Positions 8,567 through 20,319 of a stretch of DNA of 64,000 nucleotides are shown here, piece by piece. The stretch is from Actinomycetota bacterium (GTDB lineage Bacteria; Actinomycetota; Thermoleophilia; Gaiellales; Gaiellaceae). Under the pieces are notes generated by a model, which was given only the letters and a program-made list of their open reading frames with translations, made no database searches and was not told the DNA's origin. Each line of letters opens with the position of its first letter. The stretch's first letter is position 1. The position numbers and the translations under genes were made by a program. The stretch is taken from the NCBI GenBank assembly GCA_003162055.1, contig PMNA01000017.1, positions 62,001-126,000 of the forward strand, in the 5' to 3' direction.

Positions 8567-10765
8567 CTATTCCGCGGCGGCCGGTTGGGCATTTTGCGAG
8601 CGCGTGGGAAACTCGAACTCGATTTGTCCTTCGGCGTTCAAGACGAGGCGCGCGCGAAAATGTTTGCCGCCTCGGCTTCGGAATCCAGATATTACGTCAT
8701 TTGTACGTCCCTGTGCAAGTAGTTGTCGGGCGATCTCGGGCGTAATTGAGCGCCCGGCCACCTTTTTCCAGATTACGAAGCCGCAGCCGGTTTCCTCCCG
8801 GCTCTTCCAACTCGTACATCCGTAAGCACGCGAGTTTTCGCGGATGATCTCGCCCGTTTCGGCGCCGCAACGCGGGCAGGGGCCCAATTCGACCCTTTCG
8901 GGACGTAGTTTTTCCTTGTCCAGCGCGGCGATCTTCTCGACTGTCTCGCGCGTGAAGCGCTCGATCTCGTCCATGAAAACCGCCCGATCGCCCGAGCCGT
9001 GCTCGATGTCGCCGAGGCGCTTTTCCCAGCTGCCGGTCAGCTCGGCCGAGGTGAGCGGATGCGCGTCAAGCATCGTGATTACCTGCAGGCCTTTCGGCGT
9101 GGGCTGCAACTCCTTGCCCGCGCGCTCGATGTACTCGCGCCGGATCAGCGTCTCGATCGTCTCGGCTCGCGTCGCCGGCGTGCCCAGGCCGCCCTCCTTC
9201 ATTGCCTCGCGCAGTTCCTCGTCGTCGATCAGCTTGCCTGCTGTCTCCATCGCCATCAGCAGCGTGGCCTCGTTGTAGCGCGGCGGCGGCTTCGTCTCCT
9301 TGGCCTCGCTCTCGGCGCTCTTGCAGAGCACCTTCTGACCCTCGCTCAGAGCCGGGAGCTCGCCGCTCTCGCCGTCTTCGTCCTCGCCTTCGGCCGTGCG
9401 GCCGCTACCGGTCGCGCTTTGGCCGTAGACGGCGCGCCAGCCCGGCTCGAGCGTGACCTTGCCGCGGGTGCGGAACCGCTCGCTCTCGACCTCGGTGACG
9501 ATGGTCGTATTGGCGTAGCGCGCCGGCGGATGGAAAGCGGCCAGGAAGCGCTTCGCGATGAGATCGAAGATGCGCCGCTCGTCGTCGGAGAAAGCCTCGA
9601 TGTCGTGCTCGACATTGGTCGGGATGATGGCGTGGTGATCGGTGATCTTGGCGTCGTTGACGACCCGCCCCAACGGCAGCTCCTCCAGGTGAAGAACGAA
9701 TCGCGCCCCCTCGGCGTACTCGTGGATCGACTCCAGCGTGGCGGCCGTAGGCTTGAGCAGAGACACCATGTCGCCAGAGAGGTAGCGCGAGCTGGTACGC
9801 GGATAGGTGATCGCTTTCTTGCTCTCGTAGAGCGACTGCGCCGCCCTGAGCGTCCTCTGGGCCGAGAAGCTGAAGCGACGGTTGGCGTCGCGCTGCAGTG
9901 AGGTGAGGTCGTAGAGGAGCGGTGCGCGCTCGCTTGCTTCCTTGCGCTCGACCGAGGCGACCACGCCTTCTGCGCCGGCCACCTTGTCGGCAATGGACTG
10001 GGCCCGCTCTCCTTCCAGGATCCTCGTCTCGTCGCCCTCGAACCAGAGGCCCTGATAGCCGAGGTCAAAATCCGCATGAACGAGCCAGTAGGGCTCGGAA
10101 ACGAAGGCCTGGATCTCGCGCTCGCGGGCCACGATCATCGCCAGCGTCGGCGTCTGGACCCGGCCTAGCGAAACGACGCCGCCAACCCAGGCGCGACCGC
10201 GAATCGTGGCTGCGCGAGTGGCGTTCATGCCGACCATCCAGTCGGCCTCGGAGCGCGAGCGGGCGGCGGCCTCGAGCGAGCTCATCTGCTCGCCGGGGCG
10301 CAGGCTCTCGAAGCCCGCGCTGATCGCCTGCCTGGTCATGCTCGAGATCCAAAGGCGCTGGACGGGCTTCGGCTTTGCCCCGCGCGACTCGAGATAGACC
10401 TCGTTGAGGTAAGCGAAGATCAGTTCGCCCTCGCGCCCGGCATCACAGGCGTTGATCACATTGTCGACGTCATCGCGCTTGATCAGCTTGAGCACGACGT
10501 TGAGCTGCTTCTTGGACTTCGAATCGCGCGGCTTCAGCTTGAAGGCCTCCGGCACGATCGGGAGATCGGCCATTCGCCAGCGCTTGAAGCGCTCGTCGTA
10601 ATCCTCCGGGGTGGCGAGCTCCACCAGGTGCCCGACCGCCCAGGTGACGATGTGGGTGTCGGACTCGAGATAGCCCTCGGATTTGGCGAAGGTGCCCGGA
10701 AGCGCGCCGGCCAGATCACGGCCGACGGACGGTTTTTCAGCGATGACGAGTGTCTTCGAACTCAT
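8567..10765 (-). CDS. topB: DNA topoisomerase III (type IA)
   Basis: MSSKTLVIAEKPSVGRDLA...; NACDAGREGELIFAY; TYPRTSSRYLS; C-terminal zinc-finger-like region. Confidence 0.93.
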   Translation of the reverse strand: MSSKTLVIAEKPSVGRDLAGALPGTFAKSEGYLESDTHIVTWAVGHLVELATPEDYDERFKRWRMADLPIVPEAFKLKPRDSKSKKQLNVVLKLIKRDDVDNVINACDAGREGELIFAYLNEVYLESRGAKPKPVQRLWISSMTRQAISAGFESLRPGEQMSSLEAAARSRSEADWMVGMNATRAATIRGRAWVGGVVSLGRVQTPTLAMIVAREREIQAFVSEPYWLVHADFDLGYQGLWFEGDETRILEGERAQSIADKVAGAEGVVASVERKEASERAPLLYDLTSLQRDANRRFSFSAQRTLRAAQSLYESKKAITYPRTSSRYLSGDMVSLLKPTAATLESIHEYAEGARFVLHLEELPLGRVVNDAKITDHHAIIPTNVEHDIEAFSDDERRIFDLIAKRFLAAFHPPARYANTTIVTEVESERFRTRGKVTLEPGWRAVYGQSATGSGRTAEGEDEDGESGELPALSEGQKVLCKSAESEAKETKPPPRYNEATLLMAMETAGKLIDDEELREAMKEGGLGTPATRAETIETLIRREYIERAGKELQPTPKGLQVITMLDAHPLTSAELTGSWEKRLGDIEHGSGDRAVFMDEIERFTRETVEKIAALDKEKLRPERVELGPCPRCGAETGEIIRENSRAYGCTSWKSREETGCGFVIWKKVAGRSITPEIARQLLAQGRTNDVISGFRSRGGKHFRARLVLNAEGQIEFEFPTRSQNAQPAAAE

Positions 10766-10979
10766 ATTCCTCGTGTGACACCTTATCGGAGCGATCCGAG
10801 GTCACTTGAGAGACGACCCGGCGGCGAGTCTCGAGCCGTCGCTTGTTATCTGGCCTGCACCAGTAAGACCGAAACCGGCTCTACCGGGTTAGAATCGGCT
10901 TCTCGCTCGGGCAACCCGCTCACGCGCGAAGAGAAGTCGCCGGTACAGGCCGAATCTGGAGGGCCGCGCCATCAAAGCC

Positions 10980-11861
10980 TTGATCAACGAAGAGGACGTT
11001 CGCCTTCACATCGCGCCGGAGTATCACCCCGAGTCGCAGATGCGGCTGGAGGTTCTCCTTCCCGTCGCCGAGCACATCACGGCCGAGCCCGCCACGCGGG
11101 AAGATCTGGAGCGCGTTCACACGCCCGCGTACCTCGACAGCCTGTTCGCTGAGACCACAGAGACGCGGTGGATCGATTTCGACACTTACGTCACTCCTAC
11201 CACCGCGAAGGCCGCCAAGCTCGCCGCCGGGATCACGATAGAGGCCGTGCGCCGCGGCGGTTTCGCGCTCGTTCGCCCGCCCGGCCATCACGCCTCGCGT
11301 GAGAAGGCGATGGGCTTCTGCCTGATCAATAACATCGCCGTCGCCGCGCGCCACGCGCAGGCCGAGCTGGGGCTCAAGCGGGTTGCGATTCTCGACTGGG
11401 ACATTCATCACGGGAACGGGACCGAGGCGATCTTCTGGGACGATCCGAGCGTTCTCTACGTGTCGCTTCACGCCTGGCCCTACTACCCCGGAACCGGCGG
11501 GCCGAGCCCCAAGACGTCGAGCGGCGAAGACATCCCCGGTGGCGAGAATCCAACGACGCTGAACATTCCCCTTCCGGGCGGCACCGGCGACCGTTCCTAT
11601 CTTGAGGCGTTCGAGCAGATCGCCTACCCGGCGGTCGAAGCCTTCTCGCCCGAGCTCGTTCTGGTGTCGATCGGTTACGACGCTCACCGAGACGATCCGC
11701 TCTCGCCGACCATGCTCACCGACCGAGCCTTCTACCAACTCGCAAGCCGAACCGCGAGCCTCTGCCCGAAAGTCGCCGCCGTGCTCGAGGGTGGCTACAA
11801 CCTCCACTCCCTACCGCGCCTCGTCGAGATAACGGTCGAGGGCTTCAACAATCCTTCCTGA
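10980..11861 (+). CDS. Histone deacetylase / acetoin utilization family amidohydrolase
   Basis: [50 protein letters not shown]. Confidence 0.93.
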   Translation: MINEEDVRLHIAPEYHPESQMRLEVLLPVAEHITAEPATREDLERVHTPAYLDSLFAETTETRWIDFDTYVTPTTAKAAKLAAGITIEAVRRGGFALVRPPGHHASREKAMGFCLINNIAVAARHAQAELGLKRVAILDWDIHHGNGTEAIFWDDPSVLYVSLHAWPYYPGTGGPSPKTSSGEDIPGGENPTTLNIPLPGGTGDRSYLEAFEQIAYPAVEAFSPELVLVSIGYDAHRDDPLSPTMLTDRAFYQLASRTASLCPKVAAVLEGGYNLHSLPRLVEITVEGFNNPS

Positions 11862-11927
11862 AGACCTGTCCCATTAGGGAGGTGGGGCGCGCCCGAGGTG
11901 GTGCGGCTAGAAAGCCCTCAGACAAGC

Positions 11928-11955
11928 TGCGACCGGCTTTCGCCGGTCGCGCTCG
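11928..11955. terminator. Hairpin GCGACCGGctttcgCCGGTCGC, possible terminator
   Basis: 8-bp perfect inverted repeat downstream of the histone-deacetylase-like gene. Confidence 0.4.
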
Positions 11956-12056
11956 CCAATCATTGCAGCCATCCCGTTAGTCAGATCATCGGACATTGCC
12001 TCGGGTGAGCGCATCCCCCTCGCCTCCCTCGGAACGAGTGATTTTTCGGGTCGAAT

Positions 12057-12695
12057 TTAGGCGCGAGCGCGAGAGAGCGCCTCGAGCGCCTGACGCCGCG
12101 ACGACACGCCGAGCTTGTGCAGCAGGCTCTTGACGTGCGAGCGCACCGTGTGCTCGGAGATGAAGAGGCGGTGGGCGATCTCCTCGGTGCTCAGATGCTC
12201 GTCGAGGAGAAGAAGCACTTCGAGCTCGCGGGCCGACAGGAGCGACGAGATCTCATCCGGCACGGCGTGGTCGCGGCCTTCGCGCACCTGCTCGAGCAGG
12301 CGACGCGCGATCGAGCCCGAGAGCGCAGCTTCGCCGTTGACCACTCCGCGCAGGAACTCGACGATGCGGGAGGGCGGCTCGGTCTTGAGCAGGTATCCGG
12401 AGGCGCCGCCCTTGATCGCGCGAAGAAGGTTCTCTTCGGTGCCCGAAGCCGTGAGCACCACGACCTCGGAGCCGGGCGCGACCCTGCGAATCTCAGGTAG
12501 TGCCTCGAGCCCACTCATTCCGGGCATCGAGAGATCGAGCAGCACGAGATCCGGTTGCTGCTTGGCGGCCTGCTTGATCGCCTCGTCGCCGCTGGAGGCC
12601 TGGGCGACTATTTCGAAGCCGTGCTGCGTGAGCAACGACGCAAGCGCTTCTTGCGTCAGGGGGTGATCGTCAACGATGAGTACACGCTCAGACAT
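12057..12695 (-). CDS. NarL/FixJ-type response regulator
   Basis: MSERVLIVDDHPLTQEALASLL...DLVLLDLSMPGMSG; C-terminal LuxR HTH. Confidence 0.92.
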   Translation of the reverse strand: MSERVLIVDDHPLTQEALASLLTQHGFEIVAQASSGDEAIKQAAKQQPDLVLLDLSMPGMSGLEALPEIRRVAPGSEVVVLTASGTEENLLRAIKGGASGYLLKTEPPSRIVEFLRGVVNGEAALSGSIARRLLEQVREGRDHAVPDEISSLLSARELEVLLLLDEHLSTEEIAHRLFISEHTVRSHVKSLLHKLGVSSRRQALEALSRARA

Positions 12696-12742
12696 TGTCC
12701 CGTCCCTTATCGGCAGCCGCATTGTTGCCGAAAAGGGGATAC

Positions 12743-14134
12743 GTGGACGCCGTGCGGCAACAAAACGAGAGCGCTCTTCATTCCTGGCTCGCCGGAGAAT
12801 TCCTGCTTATCGCGCTTCTCAGCGCGGCGCTGGCGCTCTGGGGCGCCTACCCGAGCCTGCCTAGCAGCTTCGACCTCCCAAGCCTTCTTCTCGCCCTAAA
12901 TACCGCGATTGCGCTCACATCGGTGCTGGTAGCGGTACTGACCGGCGTTCGCTTCTCGGTCGACTCGAGCCGCATGGATCTGCTTCTCTGCGCGGGCTTC
13001 AGCGTCGCGGCGATATCGATTTTCGCTTTCGAGATCGCGCCGACGCTCGGTGGATCGGCGATCGGCAAGCCCGAGACCTGGGCCAGTCTGATTGCGCGGA
13101 TCATTTCGGCCGTCCTGATCACCGGGGCAGCCTTCGCCCGCGGGCAGGTGCGCAAGCCCGACCGGGCGCTGCCGACGACACTCGGCGCCTGTTCGCTCGC
13201 GCTACTCGTTATCTGGAGCGGCACACGCGCGCTCGTCCAGGCGGTGGGCGACGCCGGGAGCACGAACGGATCCGAGCTACCGATGACAATCGCCTTCGCG
13301 CTGCTCGCGCTGCTCTATCTGGGAGCCATGGTGGGCTTTGGACTGCGCTTCCGGCGCTGGCTGGAGGATCTGGACAGCTGGCTGGCACTGGCGGCCACCC
13401 TATGGCTGTTCTCGAGCCTCAACTTCGTTTTCAGGCCGATTCTGCCCGGAGACCAAGCGGCGCTCGGCGATTTCCTGCGCCTGCTTGCCTGCGTCCTGCT
13501 GGTTGTCGGCGTCTGGCGAGGAATTCGCGAGGCGGAGTTCGGTCGTGCGGTCTCGGAGGAGAGAGCCAGAGTTGCGGGCGAGATCCACGATGGACTAGCT
13601 CAGTACCTGTTCGCGCTCTCTACGCACCTGAACATGCTCCGGGCCGGCGGCGATCTCGAAACCATCCTCCCGCGGCTGGAGGAAGTCGCCGGGCTCGCCC
13701 AGCAGGAGGCTCGCTTCGCGGTGCTCGCGCTTTCCTCGGCCGGCGGGAGCGCGCCCTTCGACGCCGCTTTGCGCCGCTACGTGGAATTCCTCTGCGCCGA
13801 CGGTGTGCTCGAGGTGGATGTCGAGATAGATTCGGACATCCGTCTGGCTCCCGACGAGCAGATCGAAATCTTCCGCATCGTCCAGGAAGGACTGGCGAAC
13901 GTGCGCAAGCACGCCAACGCCAACTGGGCGGAGGTGAAGATCTCAGAGAGCGGCGGCAAGCGCACCGTGGTCGTCCGCGACGACGGCGACGGACTGAGCG
14001 AGGATGAGACCGAGCCCACTGCCGGGCAGGGCCTGAAGAACATGCGCAGGAGAGCTGGTTCGATCGGCGCCGATTTCACCGTCTCGAGCAAGCCCGGGGT
14101 TGGCACGACGCTCGAAGTCGCACTCAGAGCCTGA
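12743..14134 (+). CDS. NarL-partner sensor histidine kinase (HisKA_3/HATPase)
   Basis: EERARVAGEIHDGLAQYLFAL; EGLANVRKHANANWAEVKI; GQGLKNMRRRA. GTG start inferred after AAAAGGGGAT. Confidence 0.9.
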   Translation: MDAVRQQNESALHSWLAGEFLLIALLSAALALWGAYPSLPSSFDLPSLLLALNTAIALTSVLVAVLTGVRFSVDSSRMDLLLCAGFSVAAISIFAFEIAPTLGGSAIGKPETWASLIARIISAVLITGAAFARGQVRKPDRALPTTLGACSLALLVIWSGTRALVQAVGDAGSTNGSELPMTIAFALLALLYLGAMVGFGLRFRRWLEDLDSWLALAATLWLFSSLNFVFRPILPGDQAALGDFLRLLACVLLVVGVWRGIREAEFGRAVSEERARVAGEIHDGLAQYLFALSTHLNMLRAGGDLETILPRLEEVAGLAQQEARFAVLALSSAGGSAPFDAALRRYVEFLCADGVLEVDVEIDSDIRLAPDEQIEIFRIVQEGLANVRKHANANWAEVKISESGGKRTVVVRDDGDGLSEDETEPTAGQGLKNMRRRAGSIGADFTVSSKPGVGTTLEVALRA

Positions 14135-14170
14135 GAGTTGGAGAGCCCCCGCGTGCGAGGGCTCTCTGTA

Positions 14171-14504
14171 GCAGGCCTGTAAGCCGGATTCTGTCGAGGG
14201 TGACCATCCATCTAGGCCGCCGGTTGCCCGGCGGCTCCAGCGGCGCACCCGGTCCCTGGGCGGGCCACCTGAGCGGGACCTGCTTCGCCTTGCACCGAAC
14301 GGGGTTTGGCTAGCCACCGCGTCACCACGGTGCTGGTGAGCTCTTACCCCACCTTTTCACCCTTACCGCCGGTTGCCCGGAGGCGGTGTCCTTTCTGTGC
14401 CACTTTCCGTCGGCTTTCGCCGCCTGGGATTTCCCCAGCGTTCTGCCCTACGGTGTCCGGACTTTCCTCGAACCGCCGAAGCGGCTCGCGGTCACCCGGC
14501 CTGC
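14171..14504 (-). ncRNA. rnpB: RNase P RNA (bacterial class A)
   Basis: Minus strand contains GAGGAAAGTCCGGACACC, CAGAACGCTGGG, GGTAAGGGTGAAAAGGTGGGGTAAGAG, GACAGAATCCGGCTTACAGGCC; P1 ends GCAGGCC/GGCCTGC pair. Confidence 0.95.
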
Positions 14505-14692
14505 GACTCGCAGTTTAGCGCCGTGCCGCCCGACGCCAGGAGCTCCGGCCAGACCGAGCCGCACTCGGGACAGACAACGTCCGCCCCTTGGTGGAGTACG
14601 AACTCGCCGCAGACCAGGCACTCCAAGCTGGCGCCGCGCGCCAGTGCGCAAAGCTCCTGCTCGAGCGTTCGATGAAGCAAGGTGATGGTCAT
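14492..14692 (-). CDS. Small zinc-ribbon protein (66 aa)
   Basis: CLVCGEFVLHQGADVVCPECGSVWPEL with two CxxC; stop overlaps the rnpB 5' end. Confidence 0.65.
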   Translation of the reverse strand: MTITLLHRTLEQELCALARGASLECLVCGEFVLHQGADVVCPECGSVWPELLASGGTALNCESQAG

Positions 14693-14714
14693 GGGCTCTC
14701 TATACCCGTATACC

Positions 14715-15323
14715 TCACGTAAGCATCCTGAATACGCCGGTCACCTTGCCGAGAATCTGCACATAGTCGGCATAGATCGGTTCGAACGCGTCGTTCTCGG
14801 GCTGCAGGCGGACGCGCCCACTCTCCCGGAAGAAGCGCTTGACGGTAGCCTCGCCGGCCGACTCGTCCTCGCCGGCCAACGCGACGACTATCTCGCCGTT
14901 CTCGGCGCTCTCCTGCCGATGTACGACGAGGATGTCGCCATCGAGGATGCCGGCACCCGTCATCGAGTCGCCCTTGACGCGCAGTAGGAACTCCTCGCCC
15001 CCGCGCGAGAGCGGCTCGGGCACGGCCAGATAATCGTCGATGTTCTCCTCGGCGAGAAGCGGCGAGCCCGCTGCGACCTGCCCGAGGAGCGGAAGCTTGT
15101 GCTCCTCTCCGCGCTCGCGCGCGATCAACTCGAGCGCACGCGGCTTGGTCGGATCGCGCTTGAGCAGTCCCGCCCGCTCGAGGTTGGCGAGGTGGGCGTG
15201 CACGGTGGAGGGCGAGGCGAGCCCGACTGCCTGCCCGATCTCACGCACGGTCGGCGGATAACCGTGCTTCTCGACGTAGACGAGAAGGTAGTCCCAGATC
15301 TCTCTCTGTCGCGGCGTAAGCAA
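14715..15323 (-). CDS. lexA: LexA repressor
   Basis: LTPRQREIWDYLLVYVEKHGYPPTVREIGQAVGLASPSTVHAHL; LPLLGQVAAGSPLLAEENI; RVKGDSMTGAGILDGD. TTG start after AAGGAGGATCGC fits better than the upstream ATG. Confidence 0.93.
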   Translation of the reverse strand: MLTPRQREIWDYLLVYVEKHGYPPTVREIGQAVGLASPSTVHAHLANLERAGLLKRDPTKPRALELIARERGEEHKLPLLGQVAAGSPLLAEENIDDYLAVPEPLSRGGEEFLLRVKGDSMTGAGILDGDILVVHRQESAENGEIVVALAGEDESAGEATVKRFFRESGRVRLQPENDAFEPIYADYVQILGKVTGVFRMLT

Positions 15324-15353
15324 GCGATCCTCCTTAGCGGGCTGACATATATC

Positions 15354-15367
15354 CGAACACCTGTTCG
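15354..15367. promoter_or_regulatory. LexA (SOS) box CGAACACCTGTTCG in the lexA promoter
   Basis: GAAC-N4-GTTC palindrome 31 nt upstream of the inferred lexA start. Confidence 0.85.
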
Positions 15368-15373
15368 CCATGA

Positions 15374-15402
15374 AGGCTAGCGCTCCTTTCGGACGCAGTC
15401 AA
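15374..15402 (-). promoter_or_regulatory. Putative lexA promoter: TTGACT - 17 nt - TAGCCT
   Basis: Minus-strand -35 (15402-15397) and -10 (15379-15374) with a 17-nt spacer, just upstream of the LexA box. Confidence 0.6.
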
Positions 15403-15532
15403 CGGTCCGCGTGCGCACGAGCAGGCGCCTTCTCGGCGCACTGAGGCGATGCTGGAAAAGGAGGCGGTGGCTGTGGGGCCCGGGACAGTACTCGCGTACG
15501 GACAAGCTTCGCAGCCGCCGCGTTGTGTAGTC

Positions 15533-15672
15533 GGCCGCCGCAGTCGACATGCGCGGCTGCGGCTCACATAACGCCATCCCCCGGACATTCACACCGCGAA
15601 CACTGACCACAATCACGGTTAGCCGAGCGCGCTTCTGGGAGCAGGCGAGAAATCCGCGCCAAAGGCGCGGTT
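15533..15672 (-). repeat. Dispersed structured repeat, copy A
   Basis: About 105-nt similarity to 58902-59050 (CTCCCAG..GCGC..TCGGCT.ACCG...GTGAGCCGCAGCCGCG...), each with its own 5' hairpin on the minus strand. Confidence 0.7.
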
Positions 15673-15690
15673 CATCGCCCACTTAGTCCG

Positions 15691-15729
15691 CCGGCGAAAG
15701 TCACGGCCCGCCGGGCCGACTTTCGCCGG
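15691..15729. terminator. Long hairpin CCGGCGAAAGTC..GACTTTCGCCGG, probable terminator of tRNA-Leu
   Basis: 12-bp or longer inverted repeat downstream of the minus-strand tRNA; partial repeat of the arm at 15731-15752. Confidence 0.6.
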
Positions 15730-15758
15730 ACCTGCGGGCCGACTTTCGCCGGACGAGT

Positions 15759-15843
<85 letters not shown>

Positions 15844-15884
15844 GTGGCGCTCGGGATTGTACCCGCTTCGCGCGGGTGATCCGA

Positions 15885-16109
15885 CTACTTGAGGAGCCGG
15901 AAGAGCGCGATCGTGTCGAGAAACCACACGAACGCGACGGCAATCGTCAGCCGGGTCAGGTTGCGCTCGACGATGTGGGTGCCGCCCTGTGAGGTCGGCG
16001 TGAAACCGAGCCCACCGAGACCGCCGTCGCGCCCGGAGTGCATGAGGATGAGCACGACCAGTCCGACCGAGACGCAGATATGAAAGGCGACAAGTAGTGC
16101 AACGAGCAT
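15885..16109 (-). CDS. secG: Preprotein translocase subunit SecG
   Basis: 74 aa, two TM helices, LILMHSGRDGGLGGLG motif. Confidence 0.88.
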   Translation of the reverse strand: MLVALLVAFHICVSVGLVVLILMHSGRDGGLGGLGFTPTSQGGTHIVERNLTRLTIAVAFVWFLDTIALFRLLK

Positions 16110-16137
16110 AGGCGTGCCCGAGGATAGCAGCGCCGAC

Positions 16138-17163
16138 CTACCCTTCGGCGCGCCGGGCGACCGCCTGCTCGAGCACTCGCTCGATCTTCTCGGCCTGCGC
16201 GGCGACGCCGTGCTTCAGCGCAGCCTCGCGCCCCGCCTCGTTCGGACGGGGAAGAGCGGCCGCGCTCTCGAGCGCGCGCACGAGCGCATCCTCGTCTATC
16301 GGGTCGACAAGCACACCCGCGCCGGGCGGAACGAACTCGGGCGGCCCGCCGAGGCGCGTCGCCACGACCGGGCGCCCGCAGGCCATCGCTTCGAGCGGCG
16401 CCTGCCCGAAGGGCTCGACCAGGCTTGGCTGACAGAGCACGTCGCAGGCCGCCAGCCAGGTCGGCACCAGCTCGTGTGGCACGCGACCAAGCACGCGCAC
16501 GCCCGAAACAACTTCGAGCTCGCCGCGCAACGGCCCGTCACCGAGAAAGACCAGCGAGCCCCTCTCGAGACGGGAAAAGGCTCGTGCCAGGCGCACGACA
16601 TTCTTCCGCTCGGTCAGCGAGCCGACGCAGAGAAAGAGCGGGCTCTCTCCTTCCCAGGCGAGCTCGGCCCGGGCGGCGGCTTGGTCGCGCGGCTGGAAGC
16701 GCTCGAGATCGACACCGCAGTCGATCACGCTGATCTTGCCGTGCGCCTGTGGCAGTTTCGTCTCCAGCTCGCGGGCCAGAAAACCGGATACTGCAATGAC
16801 GGCGCCCGCCCGCTTAATCGTCCAGCGCGTGAGGGTGCGCAGACCCGGTTTGGCACCGATGTTGCGCACGTCTTGCCCATGCGCCGTGACCACGAGCGGC
16901 GCCTTGGAGGCGAGCGCACCGATCAGCCCGGCGGGAACGAGGAAATGGGCGTAAACGACATCGGGATGAGACCGCCGCGCCTTTCTTCGTGCCTCGCGCG
17001 CAAGGAAGAAAAAGCGAAGCTTCCCGCCCGAGCGCCGGTCGAGCACCGCCCGCTCGATCTCGTGCCCGCGGGCCGCGAGCTCGCGCTCGAGCTGGGCTAC
17101 GAAGACCCCGAGATCTGGATCTTCGGGCCCTGGGTACATCTGCGAGACGAGCAGGATGCGCAT
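16138..17163 (-). CDS. Glycosyltransferase family 4
   Basis: MRILLVSQMYPGPEDPDLGVFV...; C-terminal EPFGQAPLEAMACGRPVVATRLGGPPEFV. Confidence 0.9.
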   Translation of the reverse strand: MRILLVSQMYPGPEDPDLGVFVAQLERELAARGHEIERAVLDRRSGGKLRFFFLAREARRKARRSHPDVVYAHFLVPAGLIGALASKAPLVVTAHGQDVRNIGAKPGLRTLTRWTIKRAGAVIAVSGFLARELETKLPQAHGKISVIDCGVDLERFQPRDQAAARAELAWEGESPLFLCVGSLTERKNVVRLARAFSRLERGSLVFLGDGPLRGELEVVSGVRVLGRVPHELVPTWLAACDVLCQPSLVEPFGQAPLEAMACGRPVVATRLGGPPEFVPPGAGVLVDPIDEDALVRALESAAALPRPNEAGREAALKHGVAAQAEKIERVLEQAVARRAEG

Positions 17164-17312
17164 CTTGTTGGGAAAGACTGACGGTTTCGGAGCTGTTGCG
17201 TTACGGACAGGCGTGAGTATCGCCGTTACGATCGCAGTGGGTGGTGGGATGGGCATCCTCCGCGCGGCGCATATCGAGAGCAACGAAGCTCTCGCTCGGG
17301 GATCCTGAGCCG

Positions 17313-17702
17313 GTGAAGATCGTCGCATTCCGTCCCGAGCACGCCGTGCCGATCGCCTCTATGTGCAACTCCGAAGGGTGGGATTTCTGGACTGACGTCG
17401 CGGACGTCGAACACGCACTCGTAGCGCCTGGAGTCACGACTCTCGTTGCGGTTGATGAAGGTGAGGTGGTCGGCGCGGCCGAGGTGATCTCGGACGGAGG
17501 CATCAACTGGGTCCTTGGAGTCTTAATCGTGTCATCCGCCCGTCGCGGCGAAGGAATCGGGACGGCGCTGATCAGGGAGGCGTTCACGAGAACCGGAGCG
17601 CTCCGTCTCGATCTGCTGACCGAGAACGAAAGCCCTTCCTTCTACCGTTCTCTCCCCGGACGCGAGATGGCCGGGTTCCGTCTCTATCCACCGGAGTCCT
17701 AG
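17313..17702 (+). CDS. GNAT family N-acetyltransferase
   Basis: LGVLIVSSARRGEGIGTALIREAF acetyl-CoA loop; GTG start inferred. Confidence 0.75.
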   Translation: MKIVAFRPEHAVPIASMCNSEGWDFWTDVADVEHALVAPGVTTLVAVDEGEVVGAAEVISDGGINWVLGVLIVSSARRGEGIGTALIREAFTRTGALRLDLLTENESPSFYRSLPGREMAGFRLYPPES

Positions 17703-18712
17703 CGCCGAACGTAGGCGGCCAGGATATCGTGTACGAGCGTCGGCCTGCCTTCAGCGTCGATGATGCCGAAATCGCCCTTGTAGTCCCAGATCGTCCAGGC
17801 GATCTCGTGTCGCTCGAGCGCGCTGAGCAGGTCCCGGTACCAGCGCTCACGGGCGGGCTCGGGAGTGGTGCCCAGCGCGCCGAACTCGCCGCACCAAAGC
17901 GGTAGTCCCGTCTCCTTCGCCAGCGCCAACGCCGGAGCGAGCACGCGCTCGATGTCCGCCGGCGCAAAGACCCGTTCGTTTCGGGCCGCGAAGCGCACGG
18001 ACTCCGGAAGAGCGTCCCAGTTCTTCTGCGAGACGAGCTCGCCGGGATAGTCGATCGGGCCCTCGTAGGCCTTGACGCCGCTCCAGTGGGCGCGGTAGTG
18101 CGTGAACAGGAGCGGATCGTAGAAGTGGAAGGTGAGGATCAGGTTCTCGTCCGCGGGGACGCGTAGCTGGGGAAAGAAGCGCGGATCGGCGACGTGGTTG
18201 CAGTCGATCGCCACGACCCGCTCGGGCTCGTGCGCGCGCACCTCGGCAAGCGCCCGGGCGGCGAGCTCGTTCCAGTCATCGTCGCGGGGTGCGTTGGGCT
18301 CGTTCAGAAGCTCGTAGGCGACCCGATCCACCGGCCAGTGCGCGAGTGCCCGCGAGAGGTCGGCCCAGAGCGCACAGAACTTGTCTTGCTCGGCCGGCTC
18401 GACGAAGAGCGGGTTGTACTCGGCGTTGAAGTAGTGAGCGCGAACAATATGCAGATCGACGACGGTGCGCAGGCCGGCCTGCTCGCACCAGCCGAGCCCC
18501 TGCTCGAGCAACTCGAAAGCCTCGCTCTCGCGAACTCCATGTTCGTCCCAGAGCTGCACCTCATCGACGGGAAAGCGCAGGTGATCGATGCCGCAGACGG
18601 CGAAGCGCTCCACGTCGGCCTGGCTGAACCAGGCGCGCCGCTCGTCTCCGCGGCGGTCCGACTGCGAGAGCCAATGAGAGATGTTTACGCCGTGTCCGAG
18701 ATCGAAGTCCAT
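17699..18712 (-). CDS. Glycoside hydrolase family 5 (cellulase-like)
   Basis: GVNISHWLSQ; AYELLNEPNAPRDDDWN; LPLWCGEFGALG. Confidence 0.9.
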   Translation of the reverse strand: MDFDLGHGVNISHWLSQSDRRGDERRAWFSQADVERFAVCGIDHLRFPVDEVQLWDEHGVRESEAFELLEQGLGWCEQAGLRTVVDLHIVRAHYFNAEYNPLFVEPAEQDKFCALWADLSRALAHWPVDRVAYELLNEPNAPRDDDWNELAARALAEVRAHEPERVVAIDCNHVADPRFFPQLRVPADENLILTFHFYDPLLFTHYRAHWSGVKAYEGPIDYPGELVSQKNWDALPESVRFAARNERVFAPADIERVLAPALALAKETGLPLWCGEFGALGTTPEPARERWYRDLLSALERHEIAWTIWDYKGDFGIIDAEGRPTLVHDILAAYVRR

Positions 18713-18723
18713 AGGACTCGATT

Positions 18724-20319
<1,596 letters not shown>

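Noticed and set aside
8999-9901. 300-aa plus-strand ORF opposite topB
   Set aside because: Shadow ORF; the topoisomerase III frame is unambiguous
16114-17181. 355-aa plus-strand ORF opposite the glycosyltransferase
   Set aside because: No recognisable domain; antisense frame of a clear GT4 gene
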